The notes: generated by a model not told the origin, from the letters alone. A DNA stretch of 5,485 bases from Actinomycetota bacterium (GCA_009704555.1 WLDY01000057.1:1-5485), one strand, 5' to 3'; counted from the stretch's first letter, positions 1 to 5,485 are shown. Numbers and translations: made by a program.

Positions 1-420
1 ACCGGATGGATGCATAATCGCACGCGTATGGTCGTTGCCTCTTTCTTGGTCAAGGATCTGCACATCGAGTGGCAACATGGTGAGAGATTCTTCGCCAAGC
101 ATCTGATCGACTTCGATGTCGCATCCAATGCCCATGGCTGGCAATGGACCGCAGGTTGTGGCACGGACGCCTCGCCTTACTACCGTGTCTTCAATCCAAT
201 CGAACAAGGAAAGCGCTTTGATTCAGAGGGCAGTTACATCAAGAAGTACATCCCTGAGCTCGGTCATCTCGATGGGGATGCGGTGCATGAGCCCTGGGAG
301 ACCCTTGATGGCTATTCACATGGATATCCAGAGCGAATCGTCGATCACGCTAAGGAGCGACTGGAATCACTTGCCCGCCTCGAAGAGATCAAGGCGAGCA
401 AGCCACTACCACCTAAGTAA
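1..420 (+). CDS. phr: Deoxyribodipyrimidine (CPD) photolyase, C-terminal part, 5' end outside window
   Basis: Repairs UV-induced cyclobutane pyrimidine dimers using light and reduced FAD. Only the last 139 codons are here; the frame is open from base 1 and reads TGWMHNR, the classic start of the FAD-binding helical core, so the ATG at base 10 is an internal methionine. Other family blocks follow in order: ASFLVKDL, IEWQHGERFF, GWQW, GTDASPYYRVFNP, QGKRFD and HEPWETL. Compared with E. coli photolyase from memory, W24 and W47 of the visible part match two members of the electron-transfer triad (W359 and W382; same 23-residue spacing). N43 matches the Asn near FAD N5, which favours a repair enzyme over a plant-type cryptochrome with Asp there. 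The antenna-binding N-terminal domain and the third Trp lie outside the window. The gene converges on hss, with 11 bases between the stops. The family call is secure; the exact class I subgroup is less so. Confidence 0.96.
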   Translation, partial: TGWMHNRTRMVVASFLVKDLHIEWQHGERFFAKHLIDFDVASNAHGWQWTAGCGTDASPYYRVFNPIEQGKRFDSEGSYIKKYIPELGHLDGDAVHEPWETLDGYSHGYPERIVDHAKERLESLARLEEIKASKPLPPK

Positions 421-442
421 CTCTTGCTCGCCTAGAGCAAGA
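392..442. terminator. Convergent-gene hairpin region with two alternative stems
   Basis: Two inverted repeats share one arm. Bases 392-402 (AGGCGAGCAAG) pair perfectly with 423-433 (CTTGCTCGCCT), giving an 11-bp stem with a 20-base loop. Bases 422-429 (TCTTGCTC) pair perfectly with 435-442 (GAGCAAGA), giving an 8-bp stem with a 5-base loop. Since 423-429 is used in both, only one stem can form at a time. The region spans the photolyase stop (418-420) and the hss stop (432-434), so a bidirectional terminator is the natural reading. Neither side has a clear T-tract, so it is not a textbook intrinsic terminator. The pairing is directly visible; the function is inferred. Confidence 0.55.
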
Positions 443-1865
443 AGTTGGAGAACTGCCAAGGATCGCTCTCGTCGTACTTGCGACCATTCCAACCTTTGAA
501 GAGGTCGTTCTGGTTCTTCAGCGGATCCCAATCTGCGGCCTCGGAGTGATATCCACCCCAGTACTTCTCCGCATACCCAAGGACTTCTTGCCACGGCATA
601 TCGTCAGGGACGAGAAGGCCGCAATTCGGATTCTTCATCGCCCAGGCAACTGCGGCATAGACCGAAGAGGCGACTTGGACTGTGGTTGCAGATTGGTTCG
701 GCACCAACTTCCTTGAATCATGGATATTGAGAAGCGATCCAGTCCACCACGACTTGTAGGGATGTCCCATCAAGAGGACACCAAGGCGGTCATCACCCTC
801 AGTGATCTCATCATTCATGATTCGTTGCTTGCTATGCATGCGCCATTGACGCATCTCAAGTTCCTTCATCGAGACGATCGCCTCATTCGAAGGACAGTAG
901 GCGTAATGGACGGTAGGTCTGTAGATCGCGTTTTCACCATTGCGAACGGTCAGGTGATCGGAGATCGTGAAGGCCTCGCCGTGACGAATGACCATTCCAG
1001 CGATCTCGAAGTTCGGTACCCAAGAACGGACCCAGGTCGTCGCTCCTGGTTGTGCGATGCAGATCTGGTTCTTTGGTCCGGTGGGATGCTCAAGGCCTCG
1101 AAGCGGCAGGTTCTTCTCGTGCGTTCCCCAGCCGAGCTCTGCCGGCGCTATCCCTTCCTCGTAGAAACCTTCGACCGACCAAGTATTGACGAACTCATCC
1201 CATTGCTTCGGATGATTGGTCACCTGGGTATCACGCTCAGCGATGTGGATGACTTTCACACCAAGTCGGTATGCAAGGTCGTTGTAGCGCTCTTCGGTAA
1301 GAGCCGCTTCTACCTCCCGAGAGACCTTGCCTTCGCTCAATCCACGGGTTGCGATGTCAACCAAAGCCTTCTTCACAAGATGAGAGACAAGTCCTGGATT
1401 GGCACCATGTTCGACGATTGCAGTCGGACCGGTCGAATTCCAAGTTGATTTCATGGATCGAAGTCGCATGTGACGGTAGTAGAGGGTGCGTTCGATCGGA
1501 TTCCTATTCGATCCCCCCAGATAGGGATCCCACTCCTCGACCGAGGTATTGAGATAGAGGACACCATGATCATGGCACCACTGGATGATGACGTTGGCAT
1601 CTATGTTCCACGCCAAGTCGAGGAGGAAGTCACCGGCAGAGAGATGCTCTGAGAGCACCTGATCCAGGTTCTCTTCGGTGATCTGCAATTGGGTGAACTT
1701 CGCACCCTTCGCAAGGGTGGAAGCGATTCGTTCGCGGTTATCTTGGAAATCGATGATTGTTATCTGTCGCGCTTCGAGAAGATGTTCTGTCAGAAGCGGC
1801 AAAACGCATTGTGAGACTGATCCTGCTCCGAGTACCAACATTTTGTTGGTGAAGGTTGCAGCCAA
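432..1865 (-). CDS. hss: Homospermidine synthase (saccharopine dehydrogenase-like family)
   Basis: Predicted cytosolic NAD-dependent enzyme that makes the polyamine homospermidine from putrescine (two putrescines, or spermidine plus putrescine). It has 477 residues, the length I recall for the Blastochloris viridis enzyme. An N-terminal Rossmann fold starts at residue 10 with GAGSVS (13-18), followed by the acidic end of beta-2 at D39. Family blocks are DLAWNIDAN (83-91), HGANPGLVSH (153-162), HIAERDTQ (207-214) and the WSVEGFYEEG segment (229-238). E210, W229 and E237 fall at positions reported as substrate-binding in that enzyme (W229 by cation-pi contact), and H295/E297 lie one residue from its H296/E298; these numbers are from memory. 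The third Gly of the usual GxGxxG is Ser18. Translation starts at TTG: a TAA codon immediately precedes it and GGAGG lies 7 bases upstream. Met9 has no ribosome site and would trim the first strand. The gene lies 20 bases after the cyclase gene, probably in one operon. Carboxynorspermidine dehydrogenase is a related alternative but is usually shorter. Confidence 0.88.
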   Translation of the reverse strand: MAATFTNKMLVLGAGSVSQCVLPLLTEHLLEARQITIIDFQDNRERIASTLAKGAKFTQLQITEENLDQVLSEHLSAGDFLLDLAWNIDANVIIQWCHDHGVLYLNTSVEEWDPYLGGSNRNPIERTLYYRHMRLRSMKSTWNSTGPTAIVEHGANPGLVSHLVKKALVDIATRGLSEGKVSREVEAALTEERYNDLAYRLGVKVIHIAERDTQVTNHPKQWDEFVNTWSVEGFYEEGIAPAELGWGTHEKNLPLRGLEHPTGPKNQICIAQPGATTWVRSWVPNFEIAGMVIRHGEAFTISDHLTVRNGENAIYRPTVHYAYCPSNEAIVSMKELEMRQWRMHSKQRIMNDEITEGDDRLGVLLMGHPYKSWWTGSLLNIHDSRKLVPNQSATTVQVASSVYAAVAWAMKNPNCGLLVPDDMPWQEVLGYAEKYWGGYHSEAADWDPLKNQNDLFKGWNGRKYDESDPWQFSNFLL

Positions 1866-1872
1866 TTAGTGG

Positions 1873-1877
1873 CCTCC
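1873..1877 (-). promoter_or_regulatory. Ribosome binding site deciding the TTG start of hss
   Basis: The minus strand reads GGAGG, then ccactaa, then TTG. The 7-base spacing is ideal. An in-frame TAA directly abuts the TTG, so no longer reading is possible. The only nearby ATG (codon 9) has no purine-rich site in front of it. Confidence 0.8.
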
Positions 1878-1881
1878 GATT

Positions 1882-1906
1882 CCGCTCACCTACGGTCAGT
1901 GAGCGG
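1882..1906 (-). promoter_or_regulatory. Intercistronic hairpin between the cyclase gene and hss
   Basis: CCGCTCAC and GTGAGCGG form a perfect 8-bp stem (six G-C pairs) around a 9-base loop. On the minus strand the second arm contains the cyclase TGA stop (1888-1886) and ends four bases before the GGAGG of hss. There is no T-run after it, so it is a poor intrinsic terminator. A ribosome finishing the cyclase frame would melt it. Roles in translational coupling, RNA processing or partial attenuation are possible. The pairing is visible; the role is inferred. Confidence 0.5.
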
Positions 1907-3298
1907 TGAAAGGTTAGTCGCGTCAGGGGCGAGGTGGGACCAGTAGGCGATCGATTGACCGCTGCGCTTGGCGCTGTACATGGCAAGGTCAGCGCGCTTC
2001 AGCAGTTCACCTCTGCCGTCCTCTTCAGCGACGCCGATAGAGGCAGAGATCCTCATCTCACCAACAGCGGTCAGTTGGAAGGGATAGGAGAAGGCGGCCA
2101 CGATCGAATTGGCGATCTCCTCCTTCGAGCCACCTCCTCGAACGAGGAGTCCGAACTCATCGCCACCGAGTCGAGCGAAGGTCCAATCGCGATCGAAGGT
2201 GCGCGAGAGTCGCAGCGCCGCCTGCCTTAGAAGTTCATCCCCTGCCCCATGACCGTAATTGTCATTGATCGGTTTGAAGCCATTGAGGTCTATGAGAATG
2301 ACAATGTCACCGCGTTCGACCGTGGCGATTTCCGCGATGAACTTTCTGCGATTGGCCAAGCCGGTCAACTCATCTGTCGTCGCCAAGATAGTCACTTCAT
2401 TGAGTCTTTGTGCCTCTATGAGTGCGAGTGACATTCGGACAAAAGCAAGAGTGAGAGTTGCGAATGCTGGGATCATCGCACCACTAGGAAGGCGCTCCGG
2501 GCGAAGAATCTCGATTGCGATGATCAAGCCACTGCCGACGGCCGCGATGACGGTCCCAAAGAGAGGATGGCTGGATCCCTTGATTCGTTCCGACGTTCTC
2601 TGCCATTGGCTCTCAGCGAGCAGGATCAGGGCGATCAGCCAGCCGCTATCGATCAAGGATCCGAATCGGTAGCTTCCCGATGATGACTGGATCAGGAAGA
2701 GAATGTCGATAAGCGTGAAGAGAGCTAGAGCTACGAAGGTAACGAGATTTCGGGTATCGAGACCTGAGCGGATGATGATGACGAGAACTGTCGCAACAAG
2801 AAGGACATCTGCGATGGGATAGAAGTTCTTGAGGAAGAGCTCATAGTCAGAGAGCCCGAGTTCTGCCGCTGTCGCTGTGAGTGCGATGATGGAGAGGATC
2901 GAGGAGATACCTAACGCGATGATCAGGGAATCGAGAAGTTGGATGTGGTTTCCACTGCGAGGATCCTTCAAGGCACTGACGAGGCCAAAGAAGAGGAGGG
3001 GATAGAAGAGCAGATAGCCGAGATCGCTCGGCCACTCTGGTAGTGGGTTCTCCATCAAGGCATTCCAACTTGAGATGGTAGAACCAGATGTCCAAGCAAG
3101 GATCGCTAGGGCGATCGGTATGCGAGTCGATGATGCGGTCTTCCTCGCGGCGAAGACACTGATCGAGGCGAGAAGTGCGACGAGGTTGAAGAGGAGAAGG
3201 TCTCCGATGACCGATATCTCAGGATTGACTAGGCGAACTCCCATGTACGCCAGGAAGACTGGAAGGGCAAGGACTCGAAACAGGGGATAAAGTCGCAC
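1886..3298 (-). CDS. Membrane-anchored diguanylate cyclase (multi-TM N-terminus + GGDEF domain)
   Basis: Predicted to make the second messenger c-di-GMP from two GTP at the inner face of the membrane. It has 470 residues. Residues 1-295 are a hydrophobic region with about ten membrane segments (approximately 5-22, 30-50, 60-78, 93-110, 121-143, 161-178, 184-204, 216-229, 246-264 and 274-294), resembling MASE-type sensor regions, but I cannot assign it to a named domain. The GGDEF domain follows at about 300-455, opening with TDELTGLANRR (308-318). Metal and GTP residues are present by comparison with PleD: D337, N345, D354 and GGDEF at 378-382, so it should be active. The inhibitory RxxD five residues before GGDEF is missing (DRDW there; an RTFD sits three residues too early). 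There is no EAL domain. Translation starts at GTG, as no other start occurs between it and the upstream in-frame stop at 3316-3314; ATG codon 19 would cut off the first membrane segment and has no ribosome site. The gene has no good Shine-Dalgarno site and precedes hss by 20 bases. Confidence 0.93.
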   Translation of the reverse strand: MRLYPLFRVLALPVFLAYMGVRLVNPEISVIGDLLLFNLVALLASISVFAARKTASSTRIPIALAILAWTSGSTISSWNALMENPLPEWPSDLGYLLFYPLLFFGLVSALKDPRSGNHIQLLDSLIIALGISSILSIIALTATAAELGLSDYELFLKNFYPIADVLLVATVLVIIIRSGLDTRNLVTFVALALFTLIDILFLIQSSSGSYRFGSLIDSGWLIALILLAESQWQRTSERIKGSSHPLFGTVIAAVGSGLIIAIEILRPERLPSGAMIPAFATLTLAFVRMSLALIEAQRLNEVTILATTDELTGLANRRKFIAEIATVERGDIVILIDLNGFKPINDNYGHGAGDELLRQAALRLSRTFDRDWTFARLGGDEFGLLVRGGGSKEEIANSIVAAFSYPFQLTAVGEMRISASIGVAEEDGRGELLKRADLAMYSAKRSGQSIAYWSHLAPDATNLSPLTDRR

Positions 3299-3303
3299 CC
3301 TTG

Positions 3304-3309
3304 AGAATA
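3304..3309 (-). promoter_or_regulatory. Candidate -10 element for a leaderless cyclase-hss transcript
   Basis: The minus strand reads TATTCT, five bases, then the GTG start of the cyclase. With a normal -10 to start-site distance, transcription would begin at or next to the GTG, which would explain the missing Shine-Dalgarno site. No good -35 hexamer is visible, so this rests on spacing alone. Confidence 0.35.
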
Positions 3310-3323
3310 ACTCTTAGATGAGT

Positions 3324-3328
3324 GGGAG
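3324..3328 (+). promoter_or_regulatory. Ribosome binding site of the Rieske gene
   Basis: GGGAG is followed by 5 bases and then ATG at 3334. This favours ATG 3334 over the in-frame GTG at 3322, which overlaps this site and has no ribosome site of its own. Confidence 0.65.
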
Positions 3329-3333
3329 AGAAG

Positions 3334-3783
3334 ATGAATTCACAATCACCAGAGCGTCGGGTTCTCGACGGAGAGCTAACGAGACGCGGTGCGATCTGTG
3401 CCTTGGCAACTCTGACTCTCGGAGCCCTCGCGGCACCAGCAGTGGCGGCGAGCGGTGTGAAAGTCCTGCGTAATGGTCGCGTCGAGGTCACTCTCGCTCA
3501 GAATCCAGCCCTCAAGGAAGTTGGTGGCGTCGTTCGTATTGATGACGTCAGGGGGCGTTCAATCGCTCTTGTCAGGACTGCGAAGGGACGCAACGGTTTC
3601 ACTGCCCTTGACCTACGCTGCACTCACGAGGGCACATTTGTGAAGCAGGAAGGCGATATCTGGGGCTGTCCCAACCATGGCGCAGCATTCTCACTCAGTG
3701 GCGAGGTTAAGATCGGTCCCGCAAAGACTCCGCTGCGCAAGCTTCGTGTTTCTGCAACAGCGAAGAAGGTCGTGATCTCCTAA
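3334..3783 (+). CDS. Tat-exported Rieske [2Fe-2S] protein
   Basis: Small 149-residue electron carrier predicted to be folded in the cytoplasm and exported by the Tat pathway. A twin-arginine motif TRRGA (R17, R18) precedes a hydrophobic stretch (about 20-35) ending in AVAAS, a plausible signal peptidase site near residues 38-39. The mature part of about 110 residues is a lone Rieske fold. Cluster ligands are C96 and H98 in CTHEG and C112 and H115 in CPNHG; the GPAKTPL segment (128-134) is the usual loop after the second cluster box. It lacks the two extra cysteines that form a disulfide in cytochrome bc1-type Rieske proteins (Thr101 and Asn114 there), and Ala117 replaces the usual cluster-tuning Ser, so a lower redox potential is expected. 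The redox partner is unknown; no cytochrome b or oxygenase gene lies nearby. It is divergent from the cyclase gene and ends 9 bases from the converging gene. A free Rieske protein fits better than a fragment, because signal and domain are complete. Confidence 0.9.
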   Translation: MNSQSPERRVLDGELTRRGAICALATLTLGALAAPAVAASGVKVLRNGRVEVTLAQNPALKEVGGVVRIDDVRGRSIALVRTAKGRNGFTALDLRCTHEGTFVKQEGDIWGCPNHGAAFSLSGEVKIGPAKTPLRKLRVSATAKKVVIS

Positions 3784-3792
3784 AAGAGAGAG

Positions 3793-4578
3793 TTAGATCC
3801 GACAGACGGAGTTGCGAAGCCTGAGGTTGCTCTTCACATCGTCCTGTGCGAGCTTGATCAGCTGCGCTTGCGTCTTGACCGTGGTGTCACGCTGTGAGGT
3901 CACGGAGGCGAGAGTCTGTTCCGTCTTCAAATAGGTGGAGACGTTCTTCTCATGACGCTCTGCGGCCCTGACATATTGATTGATCTGAATCTGGAGCGCG
4001 AGGTATTGGATCGCAAGCACGGTCTGATCCGTGGTCAATTTCCAGGTCCGTCCCAATGAGGCAAGTTCTGCGGCAGTGAGCTGTCGGTCGATGATCGCAG
4101 CCTGATATTGGGTGGTCCATGAAGTTGGGATCTCAGCGACACCTGCAGTCTTGGCTTGTGCCAACTTGGCCTCAGCCTCCTTGGTCTTGTCCGCGGCGAG
4201 AGTTCGATTGCGCGTCGCATTCTCACCCTCGGTCGTAGCGCGACCCTTATCTACTGGCACCTGTGCTTGCAACGACTTGATCGATGCATCGATCGTCTCG
4301 AGAATCTTCGCGTTCGAAGATTCAGTCTCTGCAAGGCTCTTGACTGAAGTCAGATAAGCAGTATTCGCGGAGAGGCAATCCTTGAGAGTCCAACGCAATC
4401 TCTTGCCCTTGACGGTGGGATTTTGAGCACAGACATAGGTCTTGCCACCGATCTTCGTACTCTGCCCCGATTTGCTACACGATCCGTTTGCGGATGCTGC
4501 AAAACCTGAAGGCGCTGCTAGAAGTGAGAAGGTGACCGCCATGAGGCTGGCGGAGGCAATGGATTGGATGCGTCTCAT
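3793..4578 (-). CDS. Secreted, helix-rich protein of unknown function
   Basis: I do not recognise a named family. The chosen start gives 261 residues and places MRRIQ directly before a hydrophobic signal peptide (about 6-27, ending SGFAAS), so export by the Sec route is likely. The mature N-terminus has a small two-cysteine module, C34 to C50, with GQSTKIGGKTYVC followed by KGKRLRWT. I remember similar modules at the start or end of many secreted proteins in freshwater Actinobacteria. The rest is strongly helical and rich in Ala, Thr, Lys and Gln, with probable coiled coils at about 70-145 and 185-250. C68 and C259 bracket this helical part and could form a disulfide closing a hairpin-like bundle. 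No catalytic motif is visible. The frame can be extended to a TTG at 4659, but that would place 27 polar residues before the signal peptide. A cell-envelope or surface role is inferred from export and shape only. Confidence 0.8.
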   Translation of the reverse strand: MRRIQSIASASLMAVTFSLLAAPSGFAASANGSCSKSGQSTKIGGKTYVCAQNPTVKGKRLRWTLKDCLSANTAYLTSVKSLAETESSNAKILETIDASIKSLQAQVPVDKGRATTEGENATRNRTLAADKTKEAEAKLAQAKTAGVAEIPTSWTTQYQAAIIDRQLTAAELASLGRTWKLTTDQTVLAIQYLALQIQINQYVRAAERHEKNVSTYLKTEQTLASVTSQRDTTVKTQAQLIKLAQDDVKSNLRLRNSVCRI

Positions 4579-4586
4579 AATGGAAG

Positions 4587-4592
4587 ATGCTA
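4587..4592 (-). promoter_or_regulatory. Candidate -10 element for the secreted-protein gene
   Basis: The minus strand reads TAGCAT, eight bases, then ATG at 4578. There is no Shine-Dalgarno site in those eight bases, so a leaderless or near-leaderless transcript is plausible. No convincing -35 hexamer is seen. Confidence 0.3.
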
Positions 4593-4636
4593 ACGGTCGC
4601 ACTGCTTCATTCCTTGGAAATACTCGGCAGGAACGA

Positions 4637-4658
4637 TGAGAGATTTCTGAGACTCTCA
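4637..4658. repeat. Short overlapping inverted repeats between the SDR and secreted-protein genes
   Basis: TGAGAG (4637-4642) pairs with CTCTCA (4653-4658) around a 10-base loop. Within it, TGAGA-C-TCTCA (4648-4658) is a perfect palindrome with one central base. This is in the 94-base gap after the SDR stop. There is no T-tract on the SDR strand, so it could be a weak terminator or an operator for the downstream gene. Confidence 0.3.
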
Positions 4659-4672
4659 ATATGTAAGGACTC

Positions 4673-5470
4673 TTATCGCTGCTTAGCTCTCATATTCATC
4701 CCGATTTTGCGGACCCAAGGTCGCGGGGCGGCTCTCGCAATAACGCTAATGATTTTGTAATGCCACCCAGGTACCGAGATGGGTTTTCCAGCATTGAGAT
4801 CTCGCCAAGCGATCGCCGTGACTTCATCAGCACTCATCCAAAGGAAGTTCGGTAGCCCTGACATCTTCATCCGGCCCCGCTGATGGAATTCAGTCCTCGT
4901 GAAACCGGGACAGAGAGCCATCACCTTGACCTTGCTCCCTGCAAGTTCGGTATGGAGCGATTCGGAGAGGACAGTGAGGTACGACTTGGCTGCGCTATAG
5001 GTTCCACCTGCGATCCAACTCGCGACACTCGAGACATTGATGATCTTCAGCTCTCTATCCCTGACGCTCAAATCCTCACCTTCGGAAGTCGAGAGCGCAG
5101 CATGGGTAAGGCGTAGAGGTGCGGTCACAAGGACGGAGAGCAACTCCTTCTCATGGTCGAGATGAGACTTGGTGAAACTCTTATTGATGCCAAATCCAGC
5201 ATTGTTGATCAACACCGAGACTCCTGAACGCACTAACTCCTCCACCGTGAGGATTCCCTCCTCAGTAGAGAGATCAGCGCTCACTATCTCTATAGAGATC
5301 GCGGGATGGTCTGCAAGGAGTGCTTCACGGCGTTGATTGAGGCGGTCGAGATCACGTGCCACGAGCATGAGGTCATATCCCTCACGAGCGAGTAGACGAG
5401 CGAAGGACTCTCCGATTCCTGCGCTCGCCCCTGTGACGAGTGCTCTCCTTCGGGTTCCTTCTAGGCTCAT
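4673..5470 (-). CDS. Short-chain dehydrogenase/reductase (classical SDR)
   Basis: NAD(P)-dependent oxidoreductase of 265 residues; the substrate cannot be named from sequence. The Rossmann fold shows TGASAGIG (13-20), ARD at the end of beta-2 (38-40; a basic residue here hints at NADPH), SADLS (64-68) and NNAG (89-92). The active site has Ser148 in INVSS and Tyr158/Lys162 in YSAAK, followed by CPGFTRTEF (187-195). The Ser-Tyr distance is 10 residues rather than the common 13, a short loop that I recall in actinobacterial relatives with GTYSAAK. The fourth tetrad residue, normally Asn in a VNVTAP-like segment, appears to be Leu114 (VLVTAP). The C-terminus (about 236-265) is basic with a hydrophobic stretch and may touch the membrane. 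The start is ATG at 5470; a GGAAG lies 10 bases upstream, somewhat far. Upstream context is outside the window. It may share strand and transcription with the secreted-protein gene, but the 94-base gap argues for separate promoters. Confidence 0.92.
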   Translation of the reverse strand: MSLEGTRRRALVTGASAGIGESFARLLAREGYDLMLVARDLDRLNQRREALLADHPAISIEIVSADLSTEEGILTVEELVRSGVSVLINNAGFGINKSFTKSHLDHEKELLSVLVTAPLRLTHAALSTSEGEDLSVRDRELKIINVSSVASWIAGGTYSAAKSYLTVLSESLHTELAGSKVKVMALCPGFTRTEFHQRGRMKMSGLPNFLWMSADEVTAIAWRDLNAGKPISVPGWHYKIISVIARAAPRPWVRKIGMNMRAKQR

Positions 5471-5485
5471 GCAGTCGGGTCTTCC

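Noticed and set aside
116..499. A 127-codon + strand frame overlapping the photolyase end
   Set aside because: It is a shifted frame of the photolyase gene running on into the antisense of hss, rich in Ser and Arg without any recognisable fold.
720..1448. A 242-codon open frame on the + strand, opposite hss
   Set aside because: It lies wholly within a well-supported enzyme gene, its protein shows no family motif, and no ribosome site precedes it. Long antisense frames are common opposite real genes.
1934..2672. Several + strand open frames (1934-2230, 2249-2431, 2259-2672) opposite the cyclase gene
   Set aside because: All lie inside the GGDEF and membrane coding region and show no motif of their own.
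3322..3333. GTG at 3322 as the Rieske start
   Set aside because: It overlaps the GGGAG that is well placed for ATG 3334 and has no ribosome site of its own.
3219..3491. A 90-codon - strand frame bridging the divergent promoter region
   Set aside because: It overlaps both the cyclase start and the Rieske signal-peptide coding region and has an Arg/Ser-rich sequence typical of a shadow frame.
3774..3799. Imperfect repeat GATC..TAA / TTAGATC across the Rieske and secreted-protein stops
   Set aside because: A three-base bulge splits a 7-bp match and there is no T-tract; too weak to call a terminator.
4112..4357. A + strand frame opposite the secreted-protein gene
   Set aside because: It is antisense to a gene with a clear signal peptide and shows no supported start.
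4579..4659. Extension of the secreted-protein gene to a TTG at 4659
   Set aside because: It would add 27 polar, charged residues before an otherwise normal signal peptide, and it lacks a ribosome site.

Overview
The window is 5,485 bases of compact bacterial chromosome with moderate GC content. It holds six protein genes, almost no free intergenic space, and no RNA gene, mobile element or CRISPR array that I can see. The protein content suggests an actinobacterium, possibly a free-living aquatic one with a small genome such as a Nanopelagicales (acI) relative. The clues are GTG and TTG starts, starts without a Shine-Dalgarno site that sit just downstream of a -10-like hexamer, a secreted Cys-containing 'GGKTYVC' segment of a type I remember from those genomes, and an SDR whose active-site loop reads GTYSAAK. 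This placement is inference, not proof.

Layout. Bases 1-420 (+) are the 3' end of a class I CPD photolyase gene. It converges on hss (432-1865, -), a full-length homospermidine synthase-like enzyme. Upstream of hss on the same strand and 20 bases away is a membrane diguanylate cyclase (1886-3298, -), so the two probably share a transcript. The cyclase gene is divergent from a small Tat-exported Rieske iron-sulfur protein (3334-3783, +), with only 35 bases between the two start codons. The Rieske gene converges, with 9 bases between stops, on a gene for a secreted helical protein of unknown function (3793-4578, -). A short-chain dehydrogenase gene (4673-5470, -) lies upstream of that on the same strand.

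How the parts may work together. The most suggestive unit is cyclase plus hss, which would put production of the second messenger c-di-GMP and synthesis of a polyamine under shared transcription. A GC-rich hairpin covers the cyclase stop codon and ends four bases before a strong ribosome binding site that serves a TTG start of hss. At the other end of hss, three repeat segments can form two mutually exclusive hairpins in the gap shared with the photolyase gene. The remaining genes (DNA repair, periplasmic redox protein, envelope protein, oxidoreductase) look like ordinary unlinked neighbours. I see no clear sign of a large undescribed system. The best leads are the cyclase-hss coupling, the RNA structures around it, the non-standard Rieske site and the unassigned secreted protein.
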